Assembly (NCBI RefSeq): GCF_027887165.1
Contig: NC_077227.1
Location: 354,787,350 to 354,851,349, forward strand
Length of the DNA: 64,000 nt
Direction: 5' to 3'
From: Monodelphis domestica
Lineage: Eukaryota; Chordata; Mammalia; Didelphimorphia; Didelphidae
The notes below the pieces were generated by a model, which saw only the letters and a program-made list of their open reading frames with translations, did no database searches and was not told where the DNA came from. This document shows positions 11,105 through 21,410 of the stretch, piece after piece (position 1 is the first letter of the stretch; the number at the start of each line of letters is the position of its first letter). The translations under genes and the position numbers were made by a program.

Positions 11105-11275
11105 AGCAGATAATGTATTATTACCTTTCCATTCTATTTTGCAGATGAGAAAACTCAAGCTTAGAGGGGCAGGTTAGCATGCCCAGTGTCAAATAGCCAG
11201 TAAGTGTGAGAACCGGAACTTTAATGCTGATCTTCTACTTTCAGCCCCAGAGCTCTTTCCACTGCGCCATTCTAT
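11105..11275 (-). mobile_element. MIR SINE
   Basis: 'tattttgcagatgagaaaac', then 'caaatagccagtaagtgtga' and 'agagctctttccactgcgcc' read as MIR in reverse complement. Confidence 0.7.
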
Positions 11276-11455
11276 TCATGCAAACCACTATGTCCCAGTT
11301 TCTGACTTTGCTATAGGAATCTTTCCTTTACTATCTCAGATGGCTTGGAATATGGAAAAGTGGGGTTTGAACCCATATCTCCCTCCTGATTGCAAATCTA
11401 AGACCATTTTCATTGCATCATACTATGTGCACCAAGTATTAGAAAGCTTTTGCTC

Positions 11456-12413
11456 AGCCATTCTCCAATTGATAAATGGGCAAGGGATGTGAATAGGCAG
11501 TTTTCAGATAAAGAAATCAAAACTATTAATAAGCACATGAAGAAGTGTTCTAAATCTCTTATAATCAGAGAAATGCAAATCAAAACAACTCTGAGGTATC
11601 ACCTCACACCTAGCAGATTGGCTAATATGACAGCTATGGAAAGTAATGAATGTTGGAGGGGATGTGGCAAAGTAGGGACATTAATTCATTGCTGGTGGAG
11701 TTGTGAATTGATCCAAGCATTTGAATGGCAATTTGGAACTATGCCCAAAGGGCGCTAAAAGACTGTCTGCCCTTTGATCCAGTCACAGCACTGCTGGGTT
11801 TGTACCCCAAAGAGATAATAAAGAAAATGACTTTTACAAGAATATTCATAGCTGCGCTCTTTGTGGTGGCCAAAAATTGGAAAATGAGGGGATGCCCTTC
11901 AATTGGGGATTGGCTGAACAAACTGTGGTATATGTTGGTGATGGTATACTATTGTGAACTGGAGGAATTCCATGGGAACTGGAACAACTTCCAGGAATTG
12001 ATGCAGAGTGAAAGGAGCAGAACCAGGAGAACCTTATACACAGAAGGATACACTGTGGTACAATTGAATGTAATGAACTTCTCTACTAGCAGCAATGCAG
12101 TGATCCAGGACAATTCTGAGGGACTTATGAGAAAGAACACTACCCACATCCAGAGAAAGAACTGTGGGAGTAGAAATAGAAGAAAAACAATTGCTTGATC
12201 ACATGGTTTGATGGGGATATAGACTCTAAATGATCACTCTAGTGCAAATATCAACAATATGGAAATAGGTCTTGATCAGTGACACATGTAAAATCCAGTG
12301 GAATTGCATGTCAGCTATGGGAGGGAGTGGAGGAGGGGAGGGAAAGAAAATGAATCATGGAATAATATTCTAAATTAATTAATTATATAAAATTTTTAAA
12401 ATTAAAAAAATAA
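11456..12413 (+). mobile_element. 5'-truncated L1 with ORF2 C terminus and target site duplication
   Basis: The copy encodes the ORF2p C-terminal region with a C-X3-C-X7-H-X4-C pattern, read as '[18 protein letters not shown]'. Two overlapping frames (to 11758, and 11725-12198) show a single frameshift over roughly 200 codons, so this is one of the less decayed copies. The 3' UTR ends in 'attaattatataaaa' and an A-rich tail. Flanks 'agaaagcttttgctc' (11441-11455) and 'agaaaccttctgctc' (12414-12428) match at 13 of 15. Reverse transcriptase is absent through 5' truncation. Confidence 0.88.
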
Positions 12414-12434
12414 AGAAACCTTCTGCTCTAGCAT

Positions 12435-12640
12435 TTCCGAGCTGATGGAGACTGGAATTTGGAGCCAGGAGACCTGGGCTTAAATCTCACCCTTGTTCCT
12501 TATGACCTATGTGACTTTAGACAAAGTACTTCACCTTTTGGGCCCCTGTTTCCTCATCTGTTCAACGAGGGGTTTGGACTACATGATCCCAAAGAATCCT
12601 TCTATAATCCCATGATCAGGTGTTTCACAACAACCAGCAG
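12435..12640 (+). mobile_element. MIR3 SINE
   Basis: 'gagccaggagacctgggctt' (B-box region), 'gtttcctcatctgttcaacg' and 'ggggtttggactacatgatc' give MIR3 order. Confidence 0.7.
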
Positions 12641-12762
12641 GGTTTTGACCTCAGGAACAGGCTGAGGGGACAGCATGATGTCCTTAATTCCTGGTGACTG
12701 TAAGGGTCAGTGTTAGGGACCACACTGCCACATGTCATTTATCAGAAAGAGAAAGGGTAATT

Positions 12763-12960
12763 GGGGCAGCTAAGGGATTGAGAGCCAGGCTTAGAGACAG
12801 GAGGTGCTGGGTTTGAATTTGACCTCAGATACTTCCTAGCTGTGTGATCTTGTGCAAGTCATTGCCTAGCCCTTATTGCTCTTCTGCCTTACAACCAATA
12901 CACAATATTGATTCTAAGACAGAAGGTAAGGTGTTTAAAAGAGAGAGAAAGGATAATCTG
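12763..12960 (+). mobile_element. CORE-SINE (MAR1 type)
   Basis: Starts 'ggggcagctaagggattgag', B-box 'gggtttgaattt', core 'ctagctgtgtgatcttgtgc', and the family 3' end 'gattctaagacagaaggtaa' followed by A/G-rich tail. Confidence 0.88.
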
Positions 12961-13419
12961 TGCATCACAAACTCGAGAAAAATGTGGAAACCAATATCCA
13001 ATGAGCCAAGAGGAGGGATAGGTTGTACAAAGCTCCAGCAGAACTCAAAGCTGAGGAAATCTGTCCGAGATTTGTGTGCTAAGAAAGATAGAGGACCTAT
13101 ACAAAAGTGACCATAATATCCAGGTACTTTCTGAAAACCAAGGGCCTAATTTTATGTTATTTGGAAGAGTGTCTGTACATTTGTCTCCCTCCCCAGTGCC
13201 ATACCCTCAGCCCACTGTGACCCTGGACTGGCCAAGCCCTCTGAGTTATGTGACCTGAGCAAAATGCTTTTAGTGTTGCCTTCCTCGGAGGGTTTGGTTT
13301 GACAGGCCCAGGAATGAGCTGCCAGAACATGGAGAGGATTTCAGGCTGAGAACTGCCTGAGAAAAAGGTGGCCCACACTGAGGTTTCCCTATGCACCTCC
13401 ATTAAGTTCCTTCACATAA
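12961..13419. other. no recognised feature
   Basis: Short overlapping frames on both strands carry no motif. No repeat block identified. Confidence 0.5.
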
Positions 13420-13760
13420 GCCATTACTATATAAAGAAAATTGCAGATGAAATAAGGAAATCTTCAAAGAAGCCAGTTGTCCCAGATTTGTGGCCCTGTA
13501 TTAAATGCACTGCATTCACTGTGCAAGTTCCCATAATTGGCTAAGAAATCACAGTGACGGGTCTTTCGCTCAGCCAAGTGAGACAGAAATGACTTGAAGC
13601 TCTAGAGCACCAGCTTTTCTCATGTCTCTCCCCAGGGTAACCTGAATATTTGCTGCTGCACAAAGTGTATGACTGTCCCAATTTGTTTTGGGGTTGTTTT
13701 TTTTTTCCACGTGCCTCAAGAGACAGGCCACCGTGGGAAATATTCCCAGCCCACCAATGC
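13420..13760. other. unique DNA, candidate conserved non-coding element
   Basis: Repeat-free stretch with no open frame and complex, motif-like sequence ('cactgcattcactgtgcaag', 'cataattggctaagaaatca'). Called only because it stands out from the transposon-derived surroundings; conservation is inferred. Confidence 0.32.
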
Positions 13761-14058
13761 CATGTCAATAAAAGAAACTCTTGCCTCTGGATGGGAGAAC
13801 CCTCCATCAGACCTCAGAATAATCTCGGGTGTCAAACCCCTTTGTTTCCTCCTATGTTCCCTACTCCAGACCTCTTCTTTACCTGGGTCTCTTTACCCTG
13901 GGGGCTTCCCTTTCCAATTCTGCTCTGTACATGCAGATTAATTAGTGAACTATCCTGATGATTACTTGATACTTATTTTGATAATTAACTAATTAATTAA
14001 AATGATAATTAACTGCCCTGATCTCATCACTCCTCTAATCAGATACCTTCTGTGTCTT
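13761..14058. other. no firm feature; trace of L2
   Basis: Mostly unique DNA with a TTAATTAA-rich patch at 13975-14010. 'tgatctcatcactcctctaa' at 14018 resembles the L2 3' block but is too short to call. Confidence 0.4.
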
Positions 14059-14059
14059 C

Positions 14060-14215
14060 CCATGGTGGACTAAGTTCAAATCCAAGATCTATTTACTACT
14101 TGAGCAAATGATTTCACACCTACGGGCCTCAGTTTTTGTTTTTTTCCCCATTAATAAAATTAAGAGATTAGACTAAGTAACCTTGTAAGTTCCTTCTAGC
14201 TCTAAATCTGTGATT
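14060..14215 (+). mobile_element. MIR3 SINE
   Basis: 'gttcaaatccaagatctatt', decayed core, 'cctcagttttt' and the tail 'ccttctagctctaaatctgt' with 'gattct'. Confidence 0.65.
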
Positions 14216-14224
14216 CTTAAAGGA

Positions 14225-14415
14225 TTTTAAGTCAAAGGATTGAAAACTGCAGGAGATGTTAGCTTTCATCTAGTCTAGCTTTCTCAGTTTATAAATGGGA
14301 AAACTGAGGCCAGGAGAAAGGAAATAATTTTTCCAGATCACATGAGTAGTAAGGGGTTTGACCAGGGTTCAAATCCAAGACTTTGACTCTAAATTCAGTG
14401 CTCCTTCCCACAAGA
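14225..14415 (-). mobile_element. MIR3 SINE
   Basis: 'tcatctagtctagctttctc', 'aatgggaaaactgaggccag' and 'ggttcaaatccaagactttg' are the MIR3 complement. Confidence 0.72.
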
Positions 14416-14689
14416 CAAAGCTCCAACATGACAGCAACCTAAATCATGCCCCTACTGCACAACATGCATCCTCCAGTTGAACCTAAACATACCATGTGTT
14501 TTTAAGTAATTTTTTTCCTTTTTGTAGTCAATAAAAATCTGCCTTGTCTTCCACCCCCTCAACTAAGAATGGAAAAAACTACATGTTTGACTGTTATAAA
14601 CATGTTTGTAGACAAGCAAAGCAAATTTCCATGTGTCCAAAAGGATTGTGTAGATGCATGCATCTACATTACAGATATACACATGCCTA

Positions 14690-14762
14690 TATATACATTT
14701 ATAGGCACAGATATATTACATATATATATATATGCAGGAATAAATATATATATATATATCCA
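14690..14762. repeat. AT-rich (TA)n tract
   Basis: Two (TA)n runs separated by 'tgcaggaataaa'. Part of a spurious Tyr/Ile-rich frame. Confidence 0.9.
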
Positions 14763-14789
14763 TAGATTTCTAGATGGAACATCGACGTA

Positions 14790-15480
14790 TATGTGCTCTG
14801 GTTGCATTTGTGCCCAAGCTGCTATTTTTCTTTCAGACTTTGCTTATAGATGTTTTAGAATCGTTCTCTTCTTCTGGGTTTGTGCCTTACATATTCCCAT
14901 CATCATTATAGCTTTTGGTTGTAGGATTCTTTCTTTGCTTGCTCATTCTTCTATCCTACTCTCTGGCTTTGGACATAATGTTAGGATCAGGCCCTCCAAG
15001 CTTCTGGAAGGAAAGTCTGGGCTGTCTTTCTGCCATTTTCTTGGAGCATTGAGTTTTGGAGCATTATTTCACCATCTCAGGGACATTTCAGGCTAGGGAC
15101 CTATAAGCTTTCAGTACTCCCAAAGCAAGTCTGATCAGGGCAAATTTTGATGGCTTGTGCCCTGGCTCTTAGAATTTCCTGACCTGGGTCTGGGTATAAG
15201 CAAGAGTAGACTGCTGCTGGACTAAGCCATCGTCAGCCATCTGAGAAATTCTACTATTTCAAAGTGACAGAAGTGTGTGTTCCCTTTGGGTCTAGAATTC
15301 TTGTTTTAGTTATTCCTCTGCAGGCTTCAGATTGGGCTAGAAACAGGGACTGAAACCCTGCTCTGCTTCTGGACTGAGAGTCACACCTCTGCTGCTATCC
15401 TAGCCATGATTCTTTTTTGATTCACTGCCTAGGCCTTCCAAACATCCCTTCCCCTGGAATGTTACCCCTCCCAGCAGATC
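14790..15480 (-). mobile_element. possible antisense L1 5' region
   Basis: 'ctttcagtactcccaaagca', 'cttgtgccctggctcttaga' and 'cacctctgctgctatcctag' resemble, from memory, the complement of marsupial L1 5' UTR/ORF1 sequence. No better copy lies in the window for comparison. The 175-codon frame at 14569-15096 runs across this and the AT tract and has no domain. Confidence 0.38.
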
Positions 15481-15489
15481 CCCTTCCTG

Positions 15490-15722
15490 GACAATTAGAG
15501 TAGACTGGGAGTCAGGAAGACCTGCTTTCAAATCCAAAATCAAATACTTACTAGCTATGTGACCCTGAGCAAGTCACTTAATCTCTGTTTGCCTCAGTTT
15601 TCTCAAATTTAAAATGAGGATACTATCACCTATCTCCCAGAGCTGTTTGGAGGATTAAGTGGGACACTATTTGCATCACATTTTTGCTTGGCACTTAGTA
15701 GGTACTATATAAATGTTTACTC
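15490..15722 (+). mobile_element. CORE-SINE (MON1/MIR type)
   Basis: 'gactgggagtcaggaagacc', core 'ctagctatgtgaccctgagc', 'aatttaaaatgaggatacta' and the end 'aggtactatataaatgttta'. Confidence 0.8.
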
Positions 15723-15759
15723 TATCAAAGGGATTGATGACAAATATGAAAATGGTAAA

Positions 15760-15925
15760 GAACCTTTGCTGTATATTTTTGCTTATATTCTTCTCACTAC
15801 TGGACTTCTGTCCCTGCTAATCCAGTTCCTGCACTTCAAGACCCAGCTAAAGTCCCACTTTCCCCATAAAGCTTTCTTGTCCCCTCTTTAACTCCCTTCT
15901 CAAGTTCACGGCTCTCTCTCACCCT
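15760..15925 (+). mobile_element. L2 LINE 3' region fragment
   Basis: 'ttcaagacccagctaaagtc' and 'ccccataaagctttcttgtc' correspond to the L2 block that encodes its C-terminal tail and 3' UTR. Confidence 0.55.
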
Positions 15926-16354
15926 TCTGAAATTTATAAAGGACTTGCTATGAGTGTCACATATAGCAGAGAAAGGGGGAGAGAGAGGAGGAGGGATTGG
16001 TCTAGAATAGCCCCTTCCAGTGAGAGATGTGCTCGAGCCCATTGTAAAAAGGACATGCGGGAACAGAGACTTCTGGTTGGTCCTTTGTTCTCAAGGGACC
16101 ATTGCAGGCCAAAACACCACAATGATGAGAAATATTGTCAGGATTTCTAATCTAAATCACTCCTCTGTAAAATAATAAAGCTCCCAGGACCAAGGGAACC
16201 ATCAGAAGCCTCTAATAATGAATGTCTTTCAGCAAGGAAGCAGAGCATATATCTCATCAAAAGGGGACCTTGTCTATGGGCAGTGCACCAAGACAACCTT
16301 TCTGCTGCACATTTTGAGGTGCATAGAATGTCCCTTTAGACAATCCATCCCCAA

Positions 16355-16465
16355 CGAGGCTTTTAATTTCTAGAGGGCAAGTGACTTTGTCTTATATTTA
16401 GTAACACCACCATCCCCTACTATGCCAAGCAGATTGTAGTAAGTGCTCAGTAATTATTTTTATTA
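16355..16465 (+). mobile_element. L2 LINE 3' end
   Basis: 'ctagagggcaagtgactttg' then 'gtaagtgctcagtaattatt' is the L2 3' end. Confidence 0.6.
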
Positions 16466-16477
16466 TTATTATATACT

Positions 16478-16600
16478 GTCCAAATCTGGCCTCAGGCACT
16501 TACTATGTGATTCTGGACAAGTCACTTCACCCTGTTGCCTCAGGTCTCTGATGGAGAAGATGGAAAACTCTTCCTGTGCAAGAAGAGAGGTTTGTCTTAG
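16478..16600 (+). mobile_element. CORE-SINE fragment (RTE-tailed type)
   Basis: 'caaatctggcctcaggcact', 'tggacaagtcacttcaccct', and 'ggagaagatggaaaactctt', the start of the RTE-like tail. Confidence 0.6.
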
Positions 16601-16624
16601 CAAGAAGAAGAATTACCTCTCGTG

Positions 16625-18135
16625 AGACAGTTCAAGGCAGAAATAGTGGCAGAATCTGGGAAATGTGAATTGAGGAAGAGAGGAGAAAAGGAAGCTGGAT
16701 GTGACTAAAGCACCTGCAGGAATAGTTTCCAGGTTCTATCTCCATGGGGACTGCTTCCTAGAATGATGCTATGGGCTTTGGAAAGGAAGCATTGCTATTT
16801 CCAAGGCTCTTAGATTCAGGGCCCTGGGCTGTCTCCATCACGGTCTGAGAGGACATGGTGGTCTCCTCCCTAAGCTATCTTGCTGCTATCACTAGTCTAG
16901 CTTGCCTGGTCTGTGGGTGGTATTTTGTTGACAGTTGGTGGCGATGACTTTTCCCTTCTCCAAAGAAATTGCTGCCTCAGATGGTGGGTATAAGAACAAG
17001 CCCAGAATCTGGGCTGGCAGTTCTAGGGGTGCAACTATTCCCAGGATGCCTATGCTTAGAATGTCCTTGGCCTGTGAGTAACCATTCTTACCTTCCTCTG
17101 GAGGTCCCAGAGGGCATGATGAGTTCACTTTCTGCTTCCATGTTCTATAACAAAACTAGCCTCATATAACCCATAAGGAAAGGAATTAGGATGTGATGGC
17201 TGAGGGCAAGTGTAATAATGATGGTTTTCAGTGCATGAAGGATTATGCCCAGCTGTTCTCCTCTAAGGATAGAACAAAAGGAAATCTATTAAATTAGGAC
17301 AAGAGTGATTTAGATTGGATGTCCTGACAACATTTCTCACTTTAATGGTTTTTCAGACTGGAATGGGTGATCAAGAAATCTTTTCTCTAGAATCATTAAA
17401 TGTGAGGAACTGGGAGTCTTATATTTTCTAGGATGAAGGGCATATGGTCCAGAGGAAGGAGGGTAGATAAGTATATCCATCCCCTCCTCTGGATCATCAG
17501 ATTCTATTAATTGATCCCAGCTCTGATATTCTCTATTCTGTGCTTTAAGGTAGATGTCAGAACATCTTATGGTCTATATTCTAAGGTTCCATACTGCTAG
17601 AACATTCTACAACTCTCTGATTCTGTTTTTTAGTCAAAACAGTGCTTCAGATAAAACATTTTTAGCATTTAAACTCTCTGGAATCAGGAACAGACCTAGA
17701 AATGTTCTGTTTCTCTCTTCCTCTTCCTAAGCATTCAGTTGAAAACAAAATGTTCCTGGTACATTTTAGAGAGTTCTTTCAGATTTCTACAAGGAAGACC
17801 CTTTTATTTCCTAGTGAGTCTAACCACAGGCTTGGGTACACCTTGTATCCTGAAAGGAGCTCCACATATTTTACAAGGGAGGGGCATGGGTTATAGTTTC
17901 ATCTGAAGTGTGCCTGGAAGAAGGGAAGGAGAAACGGAGCATGAATTGCTAAAAAGCTTCCTTGGGGGACTGGCTAGTCATGGAACAGAAAAAAAAAGTG
18001 ACTCACTAAGCAGGACATGTTTCAGTTCTGCTTGTGATTCTAGAGATCTGAATTCCTCAAAATGCATTTAAAGCATGATGATGACCAAAACTAGACTAGC
18101 GAAATTATAGACTATTCTAGCTAGAAGAGACTTAC
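16625..18135. other. no recognised feature (1.5 kb)
   Basis: Several 60-80 codon frames without motifs. Faint resemblance to L3/MIR3 tails near 17560-17620 ('gaacattctacaactctctg') is not firm. No RNA gene or structure found. Confidence 0.45.
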
Positions 18136-18137
18136 AA

Positions 18138-18294
18138 ATTAATCAATCAACAAACATTTATTAGGTGTCTACTATGTGTCAACTACTATACTGTGTGCCA
18201 GGAATACAAAAACAAAAATGAAACCATTAAAGTCCTTGGGGATCTTATATTCTAAAAGGGGAAGACATGTACATATATAAGTATATATGAAAGA
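18138..18294 (+). mobile_element. unnamed dispersed repeat, 5' segment, interrupted by a SINE
   Basis: 'acaaacatttattaggtgtc', 'gtgccaggaatacaaaaaca' and 'cttatattctaaaaggggaa' match the order of the other copies. It resumes after the SINE at 18568. Confidence 0.68.
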
Positions 18295-18461
18295 CAACCT
18301 CAGATACTATCTGTATGTCCCTGAGGAAGTCATTTTACCTTTCTTGACTCAGTTTATTCATCTGTAAAATAAGCTGGAGAGGGAAATGGAAAACCACTCT
18401 GCTATCTTTGCCAAGAAAACCCCAAATGGGATCATGCTGAAATGACCAAACAACAACAAAA

Positions 18462-18504
<43 letters not shown>

Positions 18505-18567
18505 TATATATATACACCTTTTTTTGTTATATGTATATATATACCTTTTTTGTTATATATATAAATA
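18295..18567 (+). mobile_element. SINE with RTE/BovB-like tail and target site duplication
   Basis: 'gtaaaataagctggagaggg', 'ctttgccaagaaaaccccaa' and 'gaaatgaccaaacaacaaca' are the RTE-like 3' half; the head is truncated. 'tatatatgaaaga' flanks both sides (18282-18294 and 18568-18580, identical). The tail has expanded into GT, TA and repeated 'ccttttttgttatat' units. Confidence 0.85.
18464..18567. repeat. (GT)n then (TA)n compound microsatellite
   Basis: About 15 GT units followed by TATA runs containing two near-copies of 'acctttttttgttatat'. Lies wholly inside the SINE target duplication, so it grew from the SINE tail. Confidence 0.95.
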
Positions 18568-19193
18568 TATATATGAAAGATATACCAAGTAATTGGGGCT
18601 GGGGGGGAGGCATCACTGACTGGTAAGCTCATGAAGGACATAGAATGCCATCACTAAAAGGTACATTATAACATAAAACATATAATTAGGTTCAATAAGC
18701 ATTTATTGAGCAACTACAGATTTCTAGGCACTAGAGATGCTAAAATAAAAACAAAACAGTTCTTGTTCTCAAAGAACTTACACTGACATTGAGGAAAACA
18801 ATATGCATATACCTAAGTGTAGCTATGTATGTGGGTATACATAAGTATATATGTGTATACATATGTTACATGTATTGTATACATTGGTATATATTATCTA
18901 ATATGTGCTACTTGTATTATGTATGCTTATATATAAAGGATTACACGTGTATATAATATAGAAAATACAAAGCCATTTTGGTTGGGTAGAACACTAACAG
19001 CTGGCAGGATCAGGAAAGGTTTCCCATGTGAGGTGGTACCTGAGCTGTGCTTTGAAGGAAGCCAGAAATTCTACAGACAGAGAAGGAGCAAGCATCTTGG
19101 GCATCACCTGTGCAAAGTAGGAAAGATGGAATATCATAGGCAGGGAACAGTAAATAGGCCAGTTTGGATGGAACAAAGAGAGTATATGATTCA

Positions 19194-19395
19194 GGACAGC
19201 TGTTAGCACAATGGAAGAGGGCTGGGACTAGAGTGGGGAGGTCCTGGGTTCAAATTTGACCTCAGACATTTCCTAATTGCGTGACACTGGGAAAATCACT
19301 TAATCCCAGTTGCCTAGCCTTTACCACTCTTCTGCCATAGAATTCACACTTAGTATCAATTCTAAGACAGAGATAGGTGTTTTAAGGAAGAACAG
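19194..19395 (+). mobile_element. CORE-SINE (MAR1 type) nested in the dispersed repeat
   Basis: 'ggacagctgttagcacaatg', B-box 'gggttcaaatttgacc', core 'gtgacactgggaaaatcact', end 'caattctaagacagagatag'. Confidence 0.85.
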
Positions 19396-19437
19396 AAAAA
19401 AGTGAGGAAGATAGGAAAAGAGGAAGAAAAAGAGGGA

Positions 19438-19440
<3 letters not shown>

Positions 19441-19527
<87 letters not shown>
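19441..19527. repeat. (AG)n microsatellite
   Basis: About 43 uninterrupted AG units immediately downstream of the SINE A/G-rich tail, from which it probably expanded. Confidence 0.97.
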
Positions 19528-19529
<2 letters not shown>

Positions 19530-20299
19530 GTACTGGTTAAATTCAAAATATGATGAGTTTTAAATGCTTGGCAAAAAAAAAAAATTGTATGTTAACCTAG
19601 GGACAATTAGAAGTCACTGAAGCTTGTTGAATGGGGAAAAGCTGCATTTTATGAATATCAATTTGACAGATGTTGAGAGAATGCATTTGAGAAAGGAGAG
19701 ACTAGAAGAATTCTATAGTAATCCAGGTGAGAAATGATGCTGATCTGAATGAAGGTGAATGTGGTATGAGGAGAGAAAAAGTAACAGAGAGACAAAAGGT
19801 ATTGTGGAAGTAGATTGATAGGATTTAGCAACTATTTAGATATTGAAAGGAAGAGAAGAGCTAAAAATGATTCCAAATTTGCAAACCTGGATGACTCAGA
19901 AGGTGGTATTCTAAACAGAAATAGGGAAGATGGCAATGATGTCTGTATTATGCATCTTCAGTTTGAGATGCTGAGCAGATAGGGATGTGGACGTCATTGA
20001 ATATCCCTTTGGAATATTGAATGTTAAGGAAAAAAAATTAAGTCAAATAATATAGAATGCTAGTGCTGGAAGAGACCTGGGAACGCATAATGTTAAAGCC
20101 AGAAGGAACAAAAGGACTAAGCATGTAGAGTTGAATTCAACTTAAGCATTTGTTGGGTACTGAATGCATCAGGGAAAATACAGTATTTATAGGTAAAACA
20201 CTGTCCTCACCTCAATAGAAATAGAGCTCTTTATAATTAACCAGACACTCTCTAATGGTGGTGCTCTGAGATACACTGATATTACTTAGGATTATTACA

Positions 20300-20475
20300 T
20301 GGTGGAGGAGAAAGCCCTGCACTTGGAGTCAGGAGAATAGACTTCAAGTTCTGCCCATCACTAGTTATATGAATTTGACAGTCACTTAATCTGTTTGCTC
20401 CTCAAATTCTCCATCTGTTAAATAGAAACAACAATGGCTGCTTTGCCTACTTAATAGAACTTTTGTGTGAGTACT
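20300..20475 (+). mobile_element. MIR SINE
   Basis: 'gcacttggagtcaggagaat', 'gaatttgacagtcacttaat' and 'ctccatctgttaaatagaaa' give MIR order. Confidence 0.65.
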
Positions 20476-20725
20476 GAACTATGAACTAAGGAAGGGAGAG
20501 GCTGGTACAAGCTGAAGAAGAGGGAGAATCAGGGAAGGTTTCATGAAAGAGATAACCTTTAGGGTAATCTTTCAAGGCTGGGTAGAATCTAAGAGTCTGG
20601 GATGGTGGAGAATTGACATATGACATATTTGAGGGCCTAAGCAAAGGTAGAAAAGGGCAAAATGAGTTCAGGAGATGGGTTGACTAGAATGTGGAGTAGC
20701 TGAGAAGATTATTATGTTATAGAGA
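20476..20725 (+). mobile_element. unnamed dispersed repeat, middle segment
   Basis: 'cagggaaggtttcatgaaag', 'taatctttcaaggctgggta' and 'ggttgactagaatgtggagt' match the middle of the 18680-20010 copy. Confidence 0.6.
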
Positions 20726-20799
20726 TTTGGGATTACCTTTCCATAATGAAAGAAGGCCAAGGATAGAAAGATCCTAAAAGTAGATAGAAGTTGCAAGAT

Positions 20800-20940
20800 G
20801 ATGTCTGATCCTACCTCACCTATGACTTTGGCAAGTCACAACTTCCTTGAGCCTCAGTTTCCCCAGCAGTAAAATGAAAAGTTAGAGTAGATGGCCTCTG
20901 AGATCCCTTCTTGTTCTTCATCTATGATCCTATGATGAAG
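20800..20940 (+). mobile_element. MIR3 SINE
   Basis: 'gactttggcaagtcacaact', 'cctcagtttccccagcagta' and 'tagatggcctctgagatccc' with 'tatgatcctatgatg'. Confidence 0.75.
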
Positions 20941-21087
20941 AATGAAGCCATGAGGAAGAAAAAAAGCTGAAAGACATGAAACTTGTCACTTAGAAGAGCA
21001 GATACCCAAGTCAATCAGTAGTTTTATAAAATACAATAGATCCCAGAGAACCAAACTCTACAATGCCTTCCATTAAAAACTAGTTTG

Positions 21088-21292
21088 AGGGAGCAGCTGG
21101 CTGGCTCAGTGAATTGAGAGCCAGGCCTAGAAATGGGAGGTCCTAGGTTCAAATCTGGCCTCAGACACCTCCCAACTGTGTGATCCTGGGCAAGTCACTT
21201 AACCCCCATTGCCTAACCCTTACTGCTCTTCTGCCTTGGAACCAATACACAGTATTGACTCTAAGATGGAAGGTAAGGGTTTTTTTTTATTA
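21088..21292 (+). mobile_element. CORE-SINE (MAR1 type), well preserved
   Basis: 'gagcagctggctggctcagt', B-box 'aggttcaaatctggcctcag', core 'gatcctgggcaagtcactta' and 3' end 'gactctaagatggaaggtaa', then a T-rich tail. Confidence 0.92.
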
Positions 21293-21299
21293 TTAAAAA

Positions 21300-21410
21300 A
21301 AATAGTCAATTTGTTGAGTGATTGCTATGTGCCAGACACTGTGATAAGAGCTGAAGTGACAAAGAAAATCAAAAATATGGTCACTTCCCTTGAGAAGCTG
21401 CTATACTAAT
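21300..21410 (+). mobile_element. unnamed dispersed repeat, 5' segment
   Basis: 'gattgctatgtgccagacac' and 'tcacttcccttgagaagctg' are the first blocks of the family. Confidence 0.6.

Larger units (their letters stand above)
18680..20010 (+). mobile_element. unnamed dispersed repeat, longest copy
   Basis: Ordered blocks: 'ttcaataagcatttattgag', 'caaagaacttacactgacat', 'caggaaaggtttcccatgtg', 'gaaggaagccagaaattcta', 'ggccagtttggatggaacaa', then after an insertion 'agaagtcactgaagcttgtt', 'aatccaggtgagaaatgatg' and 'ttcagtttgagatgctgagc'. These recur in order at 41340, 42030 and 53340. No coding potential is seen. Confidence 0.7.

Noticed and set aside
14569..15096. 175-codon forward frame, the longest after 43264-43869
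   Set aside because: Runs through a (TA)n tract and antisense L1-like DNA; composition is low-complexity at the start and no domain is seen.
21088..21292. tRNA gene suggested by a B-box 'ggttcaaatct'
   Set aside because: The box belongs to a tRNA-derived SINE; no acceptor stem or full cloverleaf follows. The same holds for the other MAR1 copies.
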